A stretch of DNA of 64,000 bases from Streptomyces sp. NBC_00335 (GTDB lineage Bacteria > Actinomycetota > Actinomycetes > Streptomycetales > Streptomycetaceae), in the NCBI RefSeq assembly GCF_036127095.1, contig NZ_CP108006.1, positions 8,642,293 through 8,706,292 on the forward strand, given 5' to 3'. Under the pieces are notes generated by a model that did not search any database, had not been told where the DNA came from, and worked only from the letters and a program-made list of their open reading frames with translations. A program made the position numbers and the translations under genes. Positions 26,694 through 36,089 of this stretch are shown here, in pieces. Position 1 is the stretch's first letter. Every line of letters starts with the position of its first letter.

Positions 26694-27134
26694 ATGAGCC
26701 CCAGACCCGCAACCCCCGTCATCGACACCCACGTGATCCTGCGCGACGGCGACATGATCCTGTTGTCGCAGCGCGGAGGACCGTACGGCCACGGCCGCTG
26801 GCACGCCCCCTCCGGCAAGCTCGACCAGGGCGAGTCCCTCACCGTCGGCGCCGCCCGCGAACTCCGCGAGGAGACCGGCGTAGAGGTCGACCCCGAGCAC
26901 CTGCGCCTCGTACACACCGTGCACCACAGGCAGAGCGAGGCGGTCGAACGAATCGGCCTCTTCTTCCTCGCCACCGAGTGGGAGGGCGAGCCGGTCAACC
27001 GCGAGCCCGAGAAGTGCCTCGCCCTTACGTGGTTCCCCGTCGACGCCCTGCCCGAAGACATCATCGAGTACCCGGCCGCCGGCCTGTACGGCTACCTCAA
27101 GAACGCCGACGGGCTGACCGAACACGGCTGGTGA
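26694..27134 (+). CDS. Nudix hydrolase
   Basis: 146 residues from the ATG at 26694. The Nudix box is complete: GKLDQGESLTVGAARELREE followed by TGVEV, with Gly, Glu and the REUXEE core in place. The preceding strand (HVILRDGDMILLSQRGGPYG) and the later WFPVDALPEDIIEY are typical of the subgroup that sanitises nucleotides or acts on NDP derivatives. It is next to a thymidylate-kinase relic, which suggests a former nucleotide-metabolism pair. Confidence 0.9.
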   Translation: MSPRPATPVIDTHVILRDGDMILLSQRGGPYGHGRWHAPSGKLDQGESLTVGAARELREETGVEVDPEHLRLVHTVHHRQSEAVERIGLFFLATEWEGEPVNREPEKCLALTWFPVDALPEDIIEYPAAGLYGYLKNADGLTEHGW

Positions 27135-27152
27135 CCGGCCACGGGGGACACC

Positions 27153-27174
27153 GGGGTTCCACGAACGGAACCCC
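27153..27174 (+). terminator. Hairpin terminator after the Nudix gene
   Basis: GGGGTTCC and GGAACCCC flank a 6-nt loop 18 bp after the stop codon. Confidence 0.65.
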
Positions 27175-27204
27175 TGGGCCGTATGAGGCACGTGAGCTCC
27201 GAGG

Positions 27205-28000
27205 GCCGGTCACCGCGGTGAACTTCACACGGAGGCCGGCGAGGGCGGGCGCCAGGTCCAGGACCCTTGATCATTCGCGGGTTGTTCAGGATCACTCCGG
27301 CCCCGGGGTGACCTGATATCAGGCTACGGACTCGGCCCGACTCAGGGAATCAGGATCAGGTTCTGAACCCCCGCGTACGCCGATGCCGCCGTGACCCGCC
27401 TGCTCAACCCCCGTCGATGCGGTCGAGGAGTGCCTTGGCCTTTCCGGTGCAGTAGTCCTTCGGGCCGAAGAGCGCCAGGCAGTCGTCGTACGCGGTCGCA
27501 GCCCCGCGGCCGGGCCTCGGTGGCACGGCCCAGCCCGAAGAGTGCCGTCGCTGCGGCCCGATCGACAGCGCCGGTCGCCGGCCGGTAGTCCCCCTGGGAC
27601 AAGCTGCGGCGCAGCACGTCGGCACGCTGCACCTCGGAGAGGGCCTCCGCCTGGCGGTCCTGGCCACTGAGGTGGGCGGCCAGAGGAAGCCGGAGGAGCA
27701 GTCTGATCCGGTCGGCTTCGAGGTGGCCCGGCGGTGGGAGAAGGGATGTGACACCGATGGCGCCGAGGCTCTGCTGAAGCGGGCCGCCCATGCCGGGCAG
27801 ACCGGAGCCCTGGCGCAGTTGGCGCAGATGCGGGACTCCGCCGGAGACCGGGCGGGGGCCGAACGCTTCGCACGCCTCGCGGCCGACGCGGGCCAGCCGC
27901 CGGTACTGAAGCCGTTCGCCTGGATGCGCACGGGGCCGGGGAACGACGACCGGCACCGCCATCACGCTGTGGCCCCACGGCCTGGACCCCGACGGCAGGC
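27205..28000 (-). pseudogene. Decayed TPR gene, inverted copy of 8.2-9.0 kb
   Basis: Minus-strand reading recovers EALSEVQRADVLRRSLSQGD and ALFGLGRATEARPRG, nearly identical to the copy at 8.5-8.7 kb. A frameshift then leads to the C-terminal KAKALLDRID in another frame. The 27205-27400 part repeats the non-coding sequence behind copy 1. It is more degraded than copy 1 and lacks an intact start. Confidence 0.75.
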
Positions 28001-28028
28001 CTTCGACCCTGTGGTGAAGAACTGTTCC

Positions 28029-28053
28029 GTCTCACCGGACTTTGACTTGTCTC
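28029..28053 (+). repeat. 25-bp inverted repeat, left copy (right copy 30934-30958)
   Basis: The 25 bases starting GTCTCACCGGACTTTGAC recur exactly inverted at 30934-30958. Weaker similarity extends outward. They bracket a 2.9-kb segment with a relic, a secreted protein and the HTH-glycosidase-fold gene, as the ends of an insertion would. No transposase is left. Confidence 0.65.
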
Positions 28054-28196
28054 ACCGATTCCTCATGCTGTCTGTCAAACCGCGAGGGCAGCCGGTGGGA
28101 CGAGCTCGTGGCACCGTCCGTCGCGGGGGAGGGCCCAGAGGACATTGACCCGGCGGCGGGCGAGGGCGAGGACGGCCTGGGTGTGGGGACGGCGCC

Positions 28197-28519
28197 TTGC
28201 GCGCCGACGCCATCGCCGGGCGGCTCGTCGCCCGTCACCTCGACGATGGCGCCACCCTGGAAGTTCCCCGCACCGCCATCGACGGGGACCGCCACGCCAA
28301 CTCCCTTCTCTGCGAGGAGGCCTGGCGGGCCACAAGGCCCTCGGATATCGACGGCCGATCGCCTACACCCAGGACGGGAAGTCCGGTGCCTTCCTGCGCG
28401 GCGCCGGCTGGAAGGACAGCGCCGAGCGGCGCCCGTGCCCCGGCTGGCACACCCCTCCCGGCCCCCGCACACCGCGCGGCACCGAACACATCGCCCGCAC
28501 CCTGTGGCAGGCCACGTGA
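28197..28519 (+). pseudogene. XF1762-family gene fragment with frameshift
   Basis: Frame 3 reads AGRLVARHLDDGATLEVPRT and DGDRHANSLLCEEAWRA. Frame 2 continues KALGYRRPIAYTQDGKSGAF, RGAGWKDSAERR and RTPRGTEHIARTLWQAT. Together these follow the XF1762-type (GNAT-like) family found next to mobile DNA in actinobacteria. The frameshift is near 28325 and the 5' end is missing. Confidence 0.65.
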
Positions 28520-28526
28520 TGCGGGG

Positions 28527-28985
28527 TCAGCAGTGCGTTGTGCCCTGGGAAAGCACGAAGGTGGTCTCGTCGTCGTGGACCCGCACCCACTCGGCCGTGG
28601 GCTTGCCGCGCCGGTCGACAACCTCCTTGTTGTACCAGCCCCACAGATAGGACTGGGTCTGGAAGGTGTAACACCAGCCCACGTCGACGCGGAACGCGTC
28701 CCAGTCCTGGTTCGGGTTGGTGCCCTGACCTTTTTGCAGCCAGTAGTCGCCGTTCCTGTCACCGCACGGCGGGGCGTTCTGGGCCAGCCATTCCTGGTCG
28801 CCGCACCAGCTGCGCGCGACATAGACCGAATCCCCCGACTTGTTGAAGGTCTCGGAACACATCGGACTGGTGCACCACCCATCGTCGGCTTGTGAAGCAG
28901 GGGCCACGGCGACGAGGCCAGTCAGCGCCAAACCGAGCGCGACACCTACGCGGGTTATCGTTCGGATCGGTGATCGAAGTGACAT
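28527..28985 (-). CDS. Small secreted Cys-rich protein
   Basis: 152 residues. A clear signal peptide (TRVGVALGLALTGLVAVAPA, cleavage near SQADD) precedes a Trp-rich mature part with six Cys (WCTSPMCSETF, SWCGDQEW, PPCGDRNGDYW, GWCYTFQ, final THC), so probably three disulphides. Unrelated to a named family. It is divergent from the HTH-glycosidase-fold gene, with 169 bp between them. Confidence 0.7.
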   Translation of the reverse strand: MSLRSPIRTITRVGVALGLALTGLVAVAPASQADDGWCTSPMCSETFNKSGDSVYVARSWCGDQEWLAQNAPPCGDRNGDYWLQKGQGTNPNQDWDAFRVDVGWCYTFQTQSYLWGWYNKEVVDRRGKPTAEWVRVHDDETTFVLSQGTTHC

Positions 28986-29154
28986 GTTCTCTGCTTCCTT
29001 GATGGGCCGTACCGTTGATGGACGCGGCCCGGATCAGGTGGGACATGCTGATCGTGACGGATGAGCTACAGCAGGGCCAGAGCCCGGCGTCCCGCTCGCC
29101 AGTTGGGATGAAAATCGCGCGCTGACCTGCGCGAATACGGGGGGATGGAACGCC

Positions 29155-30822
29155 ATGGACTTTCCTGCCACACAGGGTCTGTCCGATCTGCTGGAAGTAC
29201 TGAAGAAGCGGAGCGGCCTCAGTTACGCCGCGCTCGCAGGGCGTTGCGGTGTGAGCACGTCAACTCTGCACCGGTACTGCCGGGGGCACACGGTGCCGGA
29301 CAGCTTCGGCATGGCCGAGCGCATCGGAAGAGCCTGCGGGGCTACGAGGGAGGAGCTGAACGAGCTGCACCGGCTCTGGCAGCAGGCCGACGAGCAGCGT
29401 GCCGCCGGTGCGCTGACAGCGGCCGCGCCAGATGCCGGCACACAGGCGGCGCCTACAGGCTCTTCCGCACCTCCTCCCCTGGCTCGCCGAGCGCTCACCA
29501 CGCCGATGAGTCGGCAGTTGACTTGGGCAGTGTTCCTCCTGCTGCTCTCGTCCCTGATGCTGACCGCGAGCGGCGGGCGACCTGCTGGTGACCGAGCGGC
29601 CGAGGAACAGTGGATTCCGGGGCCGAGCTGGCAGCAGGCGCCGCGACCTGTTCCTGCAACGCTGTTCGGCGTGACCATGAATAGTTCGACGGGCACCATG
29701 CCGGCGTTCCACGTCGGAGCGGTGCGTCTGTGGGACAGCGGGACCCGCTGGAGTCTGCTGGAGCCGCAGCGTGCCGCGTTCGACTGGGCAGCCCTGGACC
29801 GGCTGGTCGGGGGTGCCAACCAGGCAGCCCTTCCGGTGTTGTTCACTTTCGGTGGGACCCCGTCCTGGGCCAGTCCGGACGGCCCCAAGACGGCCTACGA
29901 CGACGGGTCGAGAGCCTCGCCGCCCGACGACCTGGCGGATTGGGACACATACGTCCAGGCGGTCGCAACGCGTTACCGAGGTCGGATTGAAGCCTATGAA
30001 CTGTGGAACCTCGCCCCCTCACCGAAGTTCTTCACCGGCAGCCCTCAGACTCTGGCAGACATGGCGAAACGAGCCAGTCGCATCATCAAGCGCGCCGACC
30101 CGCAGGCCACCGTCGTCTGTCCTGGCATCGGAGAGCTGTGGCAGCAGGAATCGCGGACCTACCTGTCGCAATTCGCCGCAGCGGGCGGCTACGAGCACTG
30201 CGACGTCGCGGCCGTCAAACTGCACCAAAGAGACTTCGGAGACAAGCCGGAGACCCTCGTGGAACTCGCAGGAATAGTCGAACGCGCGTTCCATCAAGCC
30301 GGGTTCCATCTGCGGATTTGGAATACCGGCGCCGCCCACCGGATCGCTACGTCGGCCCCACTGTCCGAGGAACAGGCAAACAACTACGCGGTGCGCTTCT
30401 ACCTGATAGGCCTCTACACCCGGTACGAGCGGATGTACTTCTACAACTGGGGCGGAACCAAGATCCCCATCGTGCTACAGGCCGACGGCGGTGCACCGAC
30501 CCGCTCCGCGCTCTTCGTCGAGGAGCTGCAACGGTGGCTGCACGGAGCCCGCATCACCTCCTGCGGACACGGCCTTCCCGACAACCTGCCTGCGAACGTG
30601 TGGCAATGCCGATTCCTGCTATCCACCAGCCACGGTGACGACGAGCCCGCAGCAATCGTCTGGGCCGACTCGGGAGAAGCTGTCATGACCTCTCAGCCCG
30701 GCGCCTACCGCGTGCGGCACCTGGACGGCCGCCGTCAGGAGACCCAGCAAGGTACAGAGCTACACGTCACCGAAAGTCCGATCCTCGTCGAGTACCGGAG
30801 CGCAGCTGGGTCCCACCCCTGA
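29155..30822 (+). CDS. HTH - membrane anchor - glycoside-hydrolase-fold fusion
   Basis: 555 residues. Residues 7-75 form an XRE-like HTH domain (SYAALAGRCGVSTSTLHRYC). A Pro/Ala linker and one membrane helix (LTWAVFLLLLSSLMLTAS) follow. Residues about 165-540 resemble a clan-A (GH39/GH5-like) barrel: VGAVRLWDSGTRWSLLEPQ, VLFTFGGTPSWAS, YRGRIEAYELWN. In active members the barrel has a WNEP acid/base and a later Glu nucleophile. Here the sequence is ELWNLAP, and IWNTGAAHR stands where a TE would be expected, so both catalytic Glu seem lost. A cytoplasmic DNA-binding end and an outer sugar-binding pseudo-enzyme would make a one-protein sensor; this is inference. Confidence 0.8.
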   Translation: MDFPATQGLSDLLEVLKKRSGLSYAALAGRCGVSTSTLHRYCRGHTVPDSFGMAERIGRACGATREELNELHRLWQQADEQRAAGALTAAAPDAGTQAAPTGSSAPPPLARRALTTPMSRQLTWAVFLLLLSSLMLTASGGRPAGDRAAEEQWIPGPSWQQAPRPVPATLFGVTMNSSTGTMPAFHVGAVRLWDSGTRWSLLEPQRAAFDWAALDRLVGGANQAALPVLFTFGGTPSWASPDGPKTAYDDGSRASPPDDLADWDTYVQAVATRYRGRIEAYELWNLAPSPKFFTGSPQTLADMAKRASRIIKRADPQATVVCPGIGELWQQESRTYLSQFAAAGGYEHCDVAAVKLHQRDFGDKPETLVELAGIVERAFHQAGFHLRIWNTGAAHRIATSAPLSEEQANNYAVRFYLIGLYTRYERMYFYNWGGTKIPIVLQADGGAPTRSALFVEELQRWLHGARITSCGHGLPDNLPANVWQCRFLLSTSHGDDEPAAIVWADSGEAVMTSQPGAYRVRHLDGRRQETQQGTELHVTESPILVEYRSAAGSHP

Positions 30823-32068
30823 TCACGTCACGGTTCAGCCGACGCAGCCGAGCAGCTCGCCTTGGGCCTGCGTGGCTGGGCCCGCACCGGCCAAGCTTCG
30901 CTGAGACGGATCGCTGGTTCGTCAAGCTTCGCTGAGACAAGTCAAAGTCCGGTGAGACGGGACAAGAACCTCCCCTGGCACTCGCCTGAGGTTCATTTGG
31001 CGGCTCGACCTTTGTTTGTCTGGCCCGGCCCCCGATCCGCGCCTTCGGTCTTTGATCAACCGCCTCCAGCCAGGTCCTGTGAGGAGAGTGAGGGTCGTCG
31101 GGTTCGATGGATCGGATGTCCTTGTGAACCTCGCGGATCCGCAGGAGCAGCAGCACTCCGAGGTCGGACGGCTCCCCGCGCACGAGGTCTCCCTGCTTCG
31201 CAGCGCCGCCCTTCGCAACTCTTCGGCCTGGGCCGGGAGATCAAGGCTGCGGAGATCGAACGTTCGCGTGGAGGAGAGGCGTACCTGTCAGCAAGGGCAT
31301 GTGAGAGCCCCGAGCTGCGGTCCTTCCTCCTCGGCATCCAGCCGGGGCACATCCTGCCGGGGACCGTTGATGGGGATTCTTGAAGTTTTCAAGAATCCCC
31401 ATCAACGCCGTCGGCTTCATCGGTACCGCAGCGCGCCCCCGTCACCTGGTCGTCCGGTTGCCCGGCGATCAGGTGGCCCGCTCCCAGCAGCTGACCGCGT
31501 CCCTTGCCGTGCAAGTGGCCCTCTTCTTGTGGGTCGCCGGCCGGGGCGCCGTGGCCCACACCCCGGATGGCGAGCCCTATCAGAAGGCGAGCGAGGGCTT
31601 GGTGGTCGAAGTCCTGGCGGGGACCACGAGACATGCCGTGGTCACCGTCGTGCGCGTTCATGGATAGCGGCTTGAGCCGGCCAGTGACCGCGATTCGACG
31701 GGTGAGTCGAGCCGCGACTGCGGCCTCCGCCAGGAACCGGACCGTTCAGACGCGGAACAACTCGGCGCGCGCCGCACGACAGGGGACGCACAGGGGGCTT
31801 GCCCCCGGAGAGCCGTAGCGCGCGCACGGCTGATGACTTCTCTGCACTAGTCAAGGCGAGCCGATCTGAATGGCCTCGTAGCCAGTCGGCGCCAGTAGAT
31901 GGGCGGCGGTTACCGTACGCGAGAGCCACGGCGGCCGGACATGAACGACCGCTCGGCAGCGTCACCCCGGCCCGTGTCCCGGGCGTGTCAGTGGCCTGCG
32001 GCATGATGCGGGAGACGTGACGGCAGATCCGATAAGGATTTCAGAGGCCGTCTCGAACGGGGGGCGTT
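30823..32068. other. 1.2-kb region without a confident gene
   Basis: Contains the right 25-bp inverted repeat (30934-30958), a direct repeat of AAGCTTCGCTGAGAC near 30893 and 30925, and a strong hairpin at 31365-31407. Open frames such as the one with VRVVGFDGSDVLVNLADP (about 31080) and the one with LTASLAVQVALFLWVAGRG (about 31490) have no ribosome site and no recognised family. It looks like a graveyard of insertions. Confidence 0.5.
31365..31407. terminator. 20-bp perfect stem with 3-nt loop
   Basis: The stem CGTTGATGGGGATTCTTGAA and its exact complement close on the loop GTT. No gene ends close by, so this may instead be joined ends of an insertion element. Confidence 0.6.
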
Positions 32069-33019
32069 GTGCACAAGCTGGTCTCAGATGGGGTAGGGGT
32101 CACGGAGGATCCGCAGCTGCATTACGAGAGGTGGCGGTGGGGCGGAAGACTGCCGAGTGAGTCGCTGCGCCGTGCCCGCGAGAGCAACGTCCTGGGGCTG
32201 CTCGACTTCGACAGCGACCTGGTCCACGACCTCGGCGCCGCGGATCCAGACGTCCAGCGTGCCGTGGCGGTGCTCGCCGCTCAGCGGGCCTGCGAGGTGG
32301 CGGGCCTGACCGATGTGCCGTGGGTCGCTGGGGCGCTCGCCGCGTTGACGCAGGGGCATCCGCTACCGCCCCCTTTCGACGACGCGGCCAGGATGCGGGA
32401 GGCGCTGGAGTCCACCCCTCTCGAACCGGGCCCGGATGTTCTCGGGGCAGTACCGCCCCAGCGGGGGCGGTACTTTCCCCCGGCGCCGGCAGGGTTGATG
32501 TGGGTCAAGACCGCAGAAGAGAGCGACGGGGAGACGAGCTACAGACTTGACCGGCTACCGGGAAGCCAGGCACCGATGGTGTACACCGAACTCGTGTTCC
32601 CTGCCAGCACACCGCAGGTCCGCGGGCCCATCTCACAGCCGCATTACGCTCTCCCCGCCGTACGCGCTGCTGCCGAACCCGACCCGCTCAAAGCAGCTCT
32701 GGATGCGGTGTGGCATGCGCTGAACACGTACGGAGAGCACTACCCGAAGTTGTTGGATGAGATCCGGTCGATCTGGGGCGGCTGGATATCCGTACCGGAT
32801 GCACAGAAACGGCCTGCTGATCTGGGCCAACGAGTGCGGAGCGGACGAGGGGGCGTACCGATGATCAACTACCGGGTGAAGTGGGTACGCGCGAGCGACG
32901 GAAAGGCCATGGCGTCCGCGGTGAACTACGACCAGCTCAGCGCCGAACACCGCACAGCAGATCTCGAGGCGGAGGGCGCCACGAACATCAAGATCGTGAA
33001 GGTACGGCCCGGCGAGTAG
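32069..33019 (+). CDS. Uncharacterised 316-residue protein
   Basis: GTG at 32069 with GGGGGG upstream. Soluble; residues 20-120 are helical (QRAVAVLAAQRACEVAGLTD), the middle is Pro-rich, and the last 52 residues form a distinct small domain (INYRVKWVRASDGKAMASAV, ending IKIVKVRPGE). That last part has its own ATG at 32861 with AGGGGGCG in front, so a short second product is possible. No family recognised. A bidirectional terminator separates it from the tRNA. Confidence 0.65.
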   Translation: MHKLVSDGVGVTEDPQLHYERWRWGGRLPSESLRRARESNVLGLLDFDSDLVHDLGAADPDVQRAVAVLAAQRACEVAGLTDVPWVAGALAALTQGHPLPPPFDDAARMREALESTPLEPGPDVLGAVPPQRGRYFPPAPAGLMWVKTAEESDGETSYRLDRLPGSQAPMVYTELVFPASTPQVRGPISQPHYALPAVRAAAEPDPLKAALDAVWHALNTYGEHYPKLLDEIRSIWGGWISVPDAQKRPADLGQRVRSGRGGVPMINYRVKWVRASDGKAMASAVNYDQLSAEHRTADLEAEGATNIKIVKVRPGE

Positions 33020-33079
33020 AACCGTCCGATTCGCATGCACCCGGCCGTCTCCACGGCACACGCGGGCGTTGAATGCGCA

Positions 33080-33111
33080 CAGCCCCCTCGACTTGGTGGT
33101 CGAGGGGGCTG
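33080..33111. terminator. Bidirectional 13-bp stem terminator
   Basis: CAGCCCCCTCGAC and its complement around TTGGTG lie between the end of the 316-residue gene and the 3' end of the tRNA gene, serving both. Confidence 0.8.
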
Positions 33112-33120
33112 TTGCGTTGG

Positions 33121-33194
33121 TAGCGGGGACAGGATTTGAACCTGCGACCTCTGGGTTATGAGCCCAGCGAGCTACCGAGCTGCTCCACCCCGCG
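33121..33194 (-). tRNA. Initiator tRNA-fMet (CAU)
   Basis: 74 nt without CCA. The acceptor arms CGCGGGG and CCCCGCT leave the first base unpaired (C1 against T72), a mark of bacterial initiators. The anticodon stem ends in GGG:CCC around CTCATAA, another initiator hallmark. The T arm is GCAGG-TTCAAAT-CCTGT. The anticodon CAT lies at + strand positions 33148-33150. CCA is not encoded. Confidence 0.93.
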
Positions 33195-33426
33195 TCGGTG
33201 AACACCACCCTACGGCACTGACCCCACGCTTCCGACCGAGTGCTCGTGCCGGTCGGGGCCCATGGCTCCCGGCAAGTGGTCCGTCAGCAGGCGAGTTTGC
33301 GGTTCGCCAGGACCAGCAGGGGTCATCAGAGCGGTCGCCCACTTCTGAGTCGGGGCGTTCGGCGTGAGGATTGTTCTTCACTCCAAATCGACTGCCGTCG
33401 CGGGCCAGCCGGTTACGGCTGACAGG

Positions 33427-33474
33427 GAGGCCCCCGCCGTTTCGGAGCTGCGCTGTTCGGGCGGCGGGGGCCTC
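33427..33474 (-). terminator. Terminator of the FN3 protein gene
   Basis: GAGGCCCCCGCCG and CGGCGGGGGCCTC pair perfectly over 13 bp with a 22-nt loop, 27 bp beyond the stop codon. Confidence 0.75.
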
Positions 33475-33500
33475 ACGGGGTATCAGGGGTGTCAGGGGCC

Positions 33501-35786
33501 TCAGCCCGGGATCGGGATGCTGATGGGGTAGGTCTGCGGTGCCGATTCGGTGCCGTCGGCGGCCACGGCGGTGACCACGTAGTAGTAATAGCGCAGCGGC
33601 GTGAAGGGGCCGGGGTCCCTGTAGATGGCTTCCCTGATGCCCGAGGCGATGCGGTTCTCAGGGGCGTAGACGCCCGTGTGGGACATGGACCGGTACACGT
33701 TGTACGAGACGGTCATGCCCTGGTCGCATGTGCCGGTCTCCCAGACGATCCGGACGGCGGGGCCCTCGTCGACTGCGGTCCCGGTGATGCGGGGAGTGGG
33801 AGGTGCGGTCAGTACCGGGCAGGGGACGACGGCCTCGGCCATCGGCGAGTAGTCGGACCACTTGCCCTGCGTGCTGACCGCGCGGACCACGTAGCGCCAG
33901 GTCCTCCCGGCGGGCGGGTTCTGGTCGGTGAAGGTCGTCCCGGTGACGAGCGGGGAGATGTCGGAGGCCTGTGCGGGGTCCGTGCCGGTCGTGCGGTAGA
34001 CGTAGTACCCGGACAGGTCGGTCGCCGTGCTCGGGGTCCACTCCAGCTTGACCTTGCCGTTGTCCGTGGTGGCGGTCAGCGAGGCGGGTGCGTCCGGGAT
34101 CGGGTAGACCGGCAGGCGCTTGCCGTAGACGGTGCCGTAGCCGGGTTCGGGCATGCGGGAGACGTTGCCGACCTCGTCGACGGCGAGGACGGTGTAGCCG
34201 TACTGCACGCCTTCCGGGGTGCTGGTGTCCGCGTACGAGTCGCCCCACACGGCGGCGATCTGCTCCCATCCGGCTTCGGTGAGCGCCTGCTTGCGCATGA
34301 CGACGTAGTGGTTCGTGTCGTCACCGGTGTTGGGGTTCCAGGACAGGTGCACCCCGTCCGTCGCGTTGTACGCGCTGAGGTTGCGCGGCATGGGCGGCGG
34401 GGTGGTGTCGCGGACGCGGGTGGCCGAGACCGTTGCCGACGGGCCCGATTCCGTGCCGAGCGGCGTGACCGTCCGGACGTGGTAGTAACGCACCTGGCCG
34501 GCGATGGCCGTGGCGTCGTTGTACAGGGCGTTGGGGACCGGGCTGTCGGTCAGGCGGGTCCACGGGCCGGTGGCCGCGTCGGCGGCGTAGACGTGGAACC
34601 GGTGGGAGGCATCGGCGGTGTACGTCCAGCCGATGGTGTTGTAGTCGAGCGTGCCGCTGGCGGCCATGCCGGTCGGCGCCAGGGGCTTGGCCTCGGGCAC
34701 GTCGAGCCGGACGGGCGCGGAGTACGCGGAAGTGTTGGCCGCGGCGTCGCGGGCGCGCACGCGGTAGTAGTAGGTCGTGGCCGGGGCGGCGCTCGGGTCC
34801 ATCGTCTCGGTGGCGGTCGCGGGCGTGCCGACGGCGGCGTACGGGCCTGCGGACGCGGGGGCCCGCTGCACCTCGTAGGCGCTCGCCCCGCTCACCGCGG
34901 ACCAGGAGAGCCGGGCGCCGGCGCCGGCGGCGTCGTACGTGGCCTTGAGGCCGGCGGGGACGCCGGGGGGCGTCTTGTCGGCGCTGACGGCGCGTGCAAG
35001 GGGCGACAGCGGGGACAGGTTGCCGGAGCGGTCGAGGGCGCGGAGCGTGTACTCGTACGTGTCGCCCGTGGCCGGGGGCGTGTCCGTGTACGTGGTGCCG
35101 GTGAGGGTGGTGGTGTTCAGCTGGCTCCAGGTGCCGGCGCTGCCCGTGCGGCGGTAGAGGCGGTAGCCGGCCAGGTCCATCTCGTAGTTGCGCGACCAGC
35201 TCAGCGTCGACTTCAGGGTGGACGCCGCGTAGGTGGCCTTCAGGCCGGCCGGGGCCAGGGGGGCGACCTTGTCGTAGGCCGCGCCGATGACCGGGGCATA
35301 GCCGAAGGAGACATCGGCGGCGCCGGTGACGGCGGCGAAGTCCACGCGCAGGGTGTGGATTCCGCGCGGGACGGTCAGCCGGAGCGTCCCCTTCTGAGTC
35401 GAGGTGACATTGCGCCACATGTCGATCTTGCGCTCGCCGTCGAGGTAGACGCGGGCACCGTCCTGGACGGCGACGTTGAGGTCGAAGGGGCCGCCGGAAC
35501 CGAAGTTGCGCGTGGTGCTCCAGCGGACTCCGAAGTTGTCCGTCGGCAACGCGACGCCGGCGGGGGAGCCGAGGCCGTAATTCTCGGCGATGGAGGTATC
35601 GCAGGCGGTGGCCTTCGGGATTCCCGTGAGGGTGATGTTGGCGAAGTACTCGGCCTTCCACACGCCGGACGCGCAGGTCACGGCGGCCTGAGCGGTACTG
35701 GGGAAGACGAGCCCGGTAAGGGCGGTGGCCAAGGAGAGCGTGGCGGCACCGGCGGTGCGGCGTGCCACGCGTAGAGATATGCGCAT
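33501..35786 (-). CDS. Large secreted protein with PA14 and six fibronectin type III domains
   Basis: 761 residues from the ATG at 35786. A signal peptide (TAGAATLSLATALTGLVFPS, cleavage after AQA) is followed by a PA14-like domain (GVWKAEYFANITLTG; NFGVRWSTTRNFGSGGPFDL). At least six FN3 repeats follow, each starting with a Pro-rich phrase (APLAPAGLKATY, KTPPGVPAGLKATY, TTPPPMPRNLSAYN, IPDAPASLTATT) and containing YYYRVRA-type strands. There is no catalytic domain or wall anchor. It is probably an extracellular carbohydrate-binding or adhesion protein. The 300 bp upstream are AT-richer and hold no other gene. Confidence 0.88.
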   Translation of the reverse strand: MRISLRVARRTAGAATLSLATALTGLVFPSTAQAAVTCASGVWKAEYFANITLTGIPKATACDTSIAENYGLGSPAGVALPTDNFGVRWSTTRNFGSGGPFDLNVAVQDGARVYLDGERKIDMWRNVTSTQKGTLRLTVPRGIHTLRVDFAAVTGAADVSFGYAPVIGAAYDKVAPLAPAGLKATYAASTLKSTLSWSRNYEMDLAGYRLYRRTGSAGTWSQLNTTTLTGTTYTDTPPATGDTYEYTLRALDRSGNLSPLSPLARAVSADKTPPGVPAGLKATYDAAGAGARLSWSAVSGASAYEVQRAPASAGPYAAVGTPATATETMDPSAAPATTYYYRVRARDAAANTSAYSAPVRLDVPEAKPLAPTGMAASGTLDYNTIGWTYTADASHRFHVYAADAATGPWTRLTDSPVPNALYNDATAIAGQVRYYHVRTVTPLGTESGPSATVSATRVRDTTPPPMPRNLSAYNATDGVHLSWNPNTGDDTNHYVVMRKQALTEAGWEQIAAVWGDSYADTSTPEGVQYGYTVLAVDEVGNVSRMPEPGYGTVYGKRLPVYPIPDAPASLTATTDNGKVKLEWTPSTATDLSGYYVYRTTGTDPAQASDISPLVTGTTFTDQNPPAGRTWRYVVRAVSTQGKWSDYSPMAEAVVPCPVLTAPPTPRITGTAVDEGPAVRIVWETGTCDQGMTVSYNVYRSMSHTGVYAPENRIASGIREAIYRDPGPFTPLRYYYYVVTAVAADGTESAPQTYPISIPIPG

Positions 35787-36089
35787 CTGCTGACGGTCAC
35801 ACTTTCGATCGAAGGCGGTGCAGGGGGTGGCGTGTGTCGAGTTGATCGTGCCATTTCGAGAGATCGTTCGGAAAGAGAAATATCTGGAAGTAATTCGTCC
35901 ATTTTCCTTTGTTTCCAAGCTACTTGCGCGGTTGGTGACGTGCCGTCACTCGTCACCAGGGTGGAGGCACGCTCCAGCAGGGCCCGGCTGCGCGCCGGGA
36001 GGCTGTTCGCGGCGACGTATCGGCCGCGCGCCCGCGGGTAGAGGCGGGCGTCGGGGACCACGTCCACCGCACAGGAAATCGCGGACGCA

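Noticed and set aside
31380..31667. A 95-codon frame with a hydrophobic stretch after the 20-bp hairpin
   Set aside because: It would start at a TTG inside the hairpin, has no ribosome site and no recognised family.
33489..35774. A 761-codon open frame on the plus strand
   Set aside because: Antisense to the FN3/PA14 protein; Gly/Val/Arg-rich with no domain, the mirror of repeated FN3 codons.
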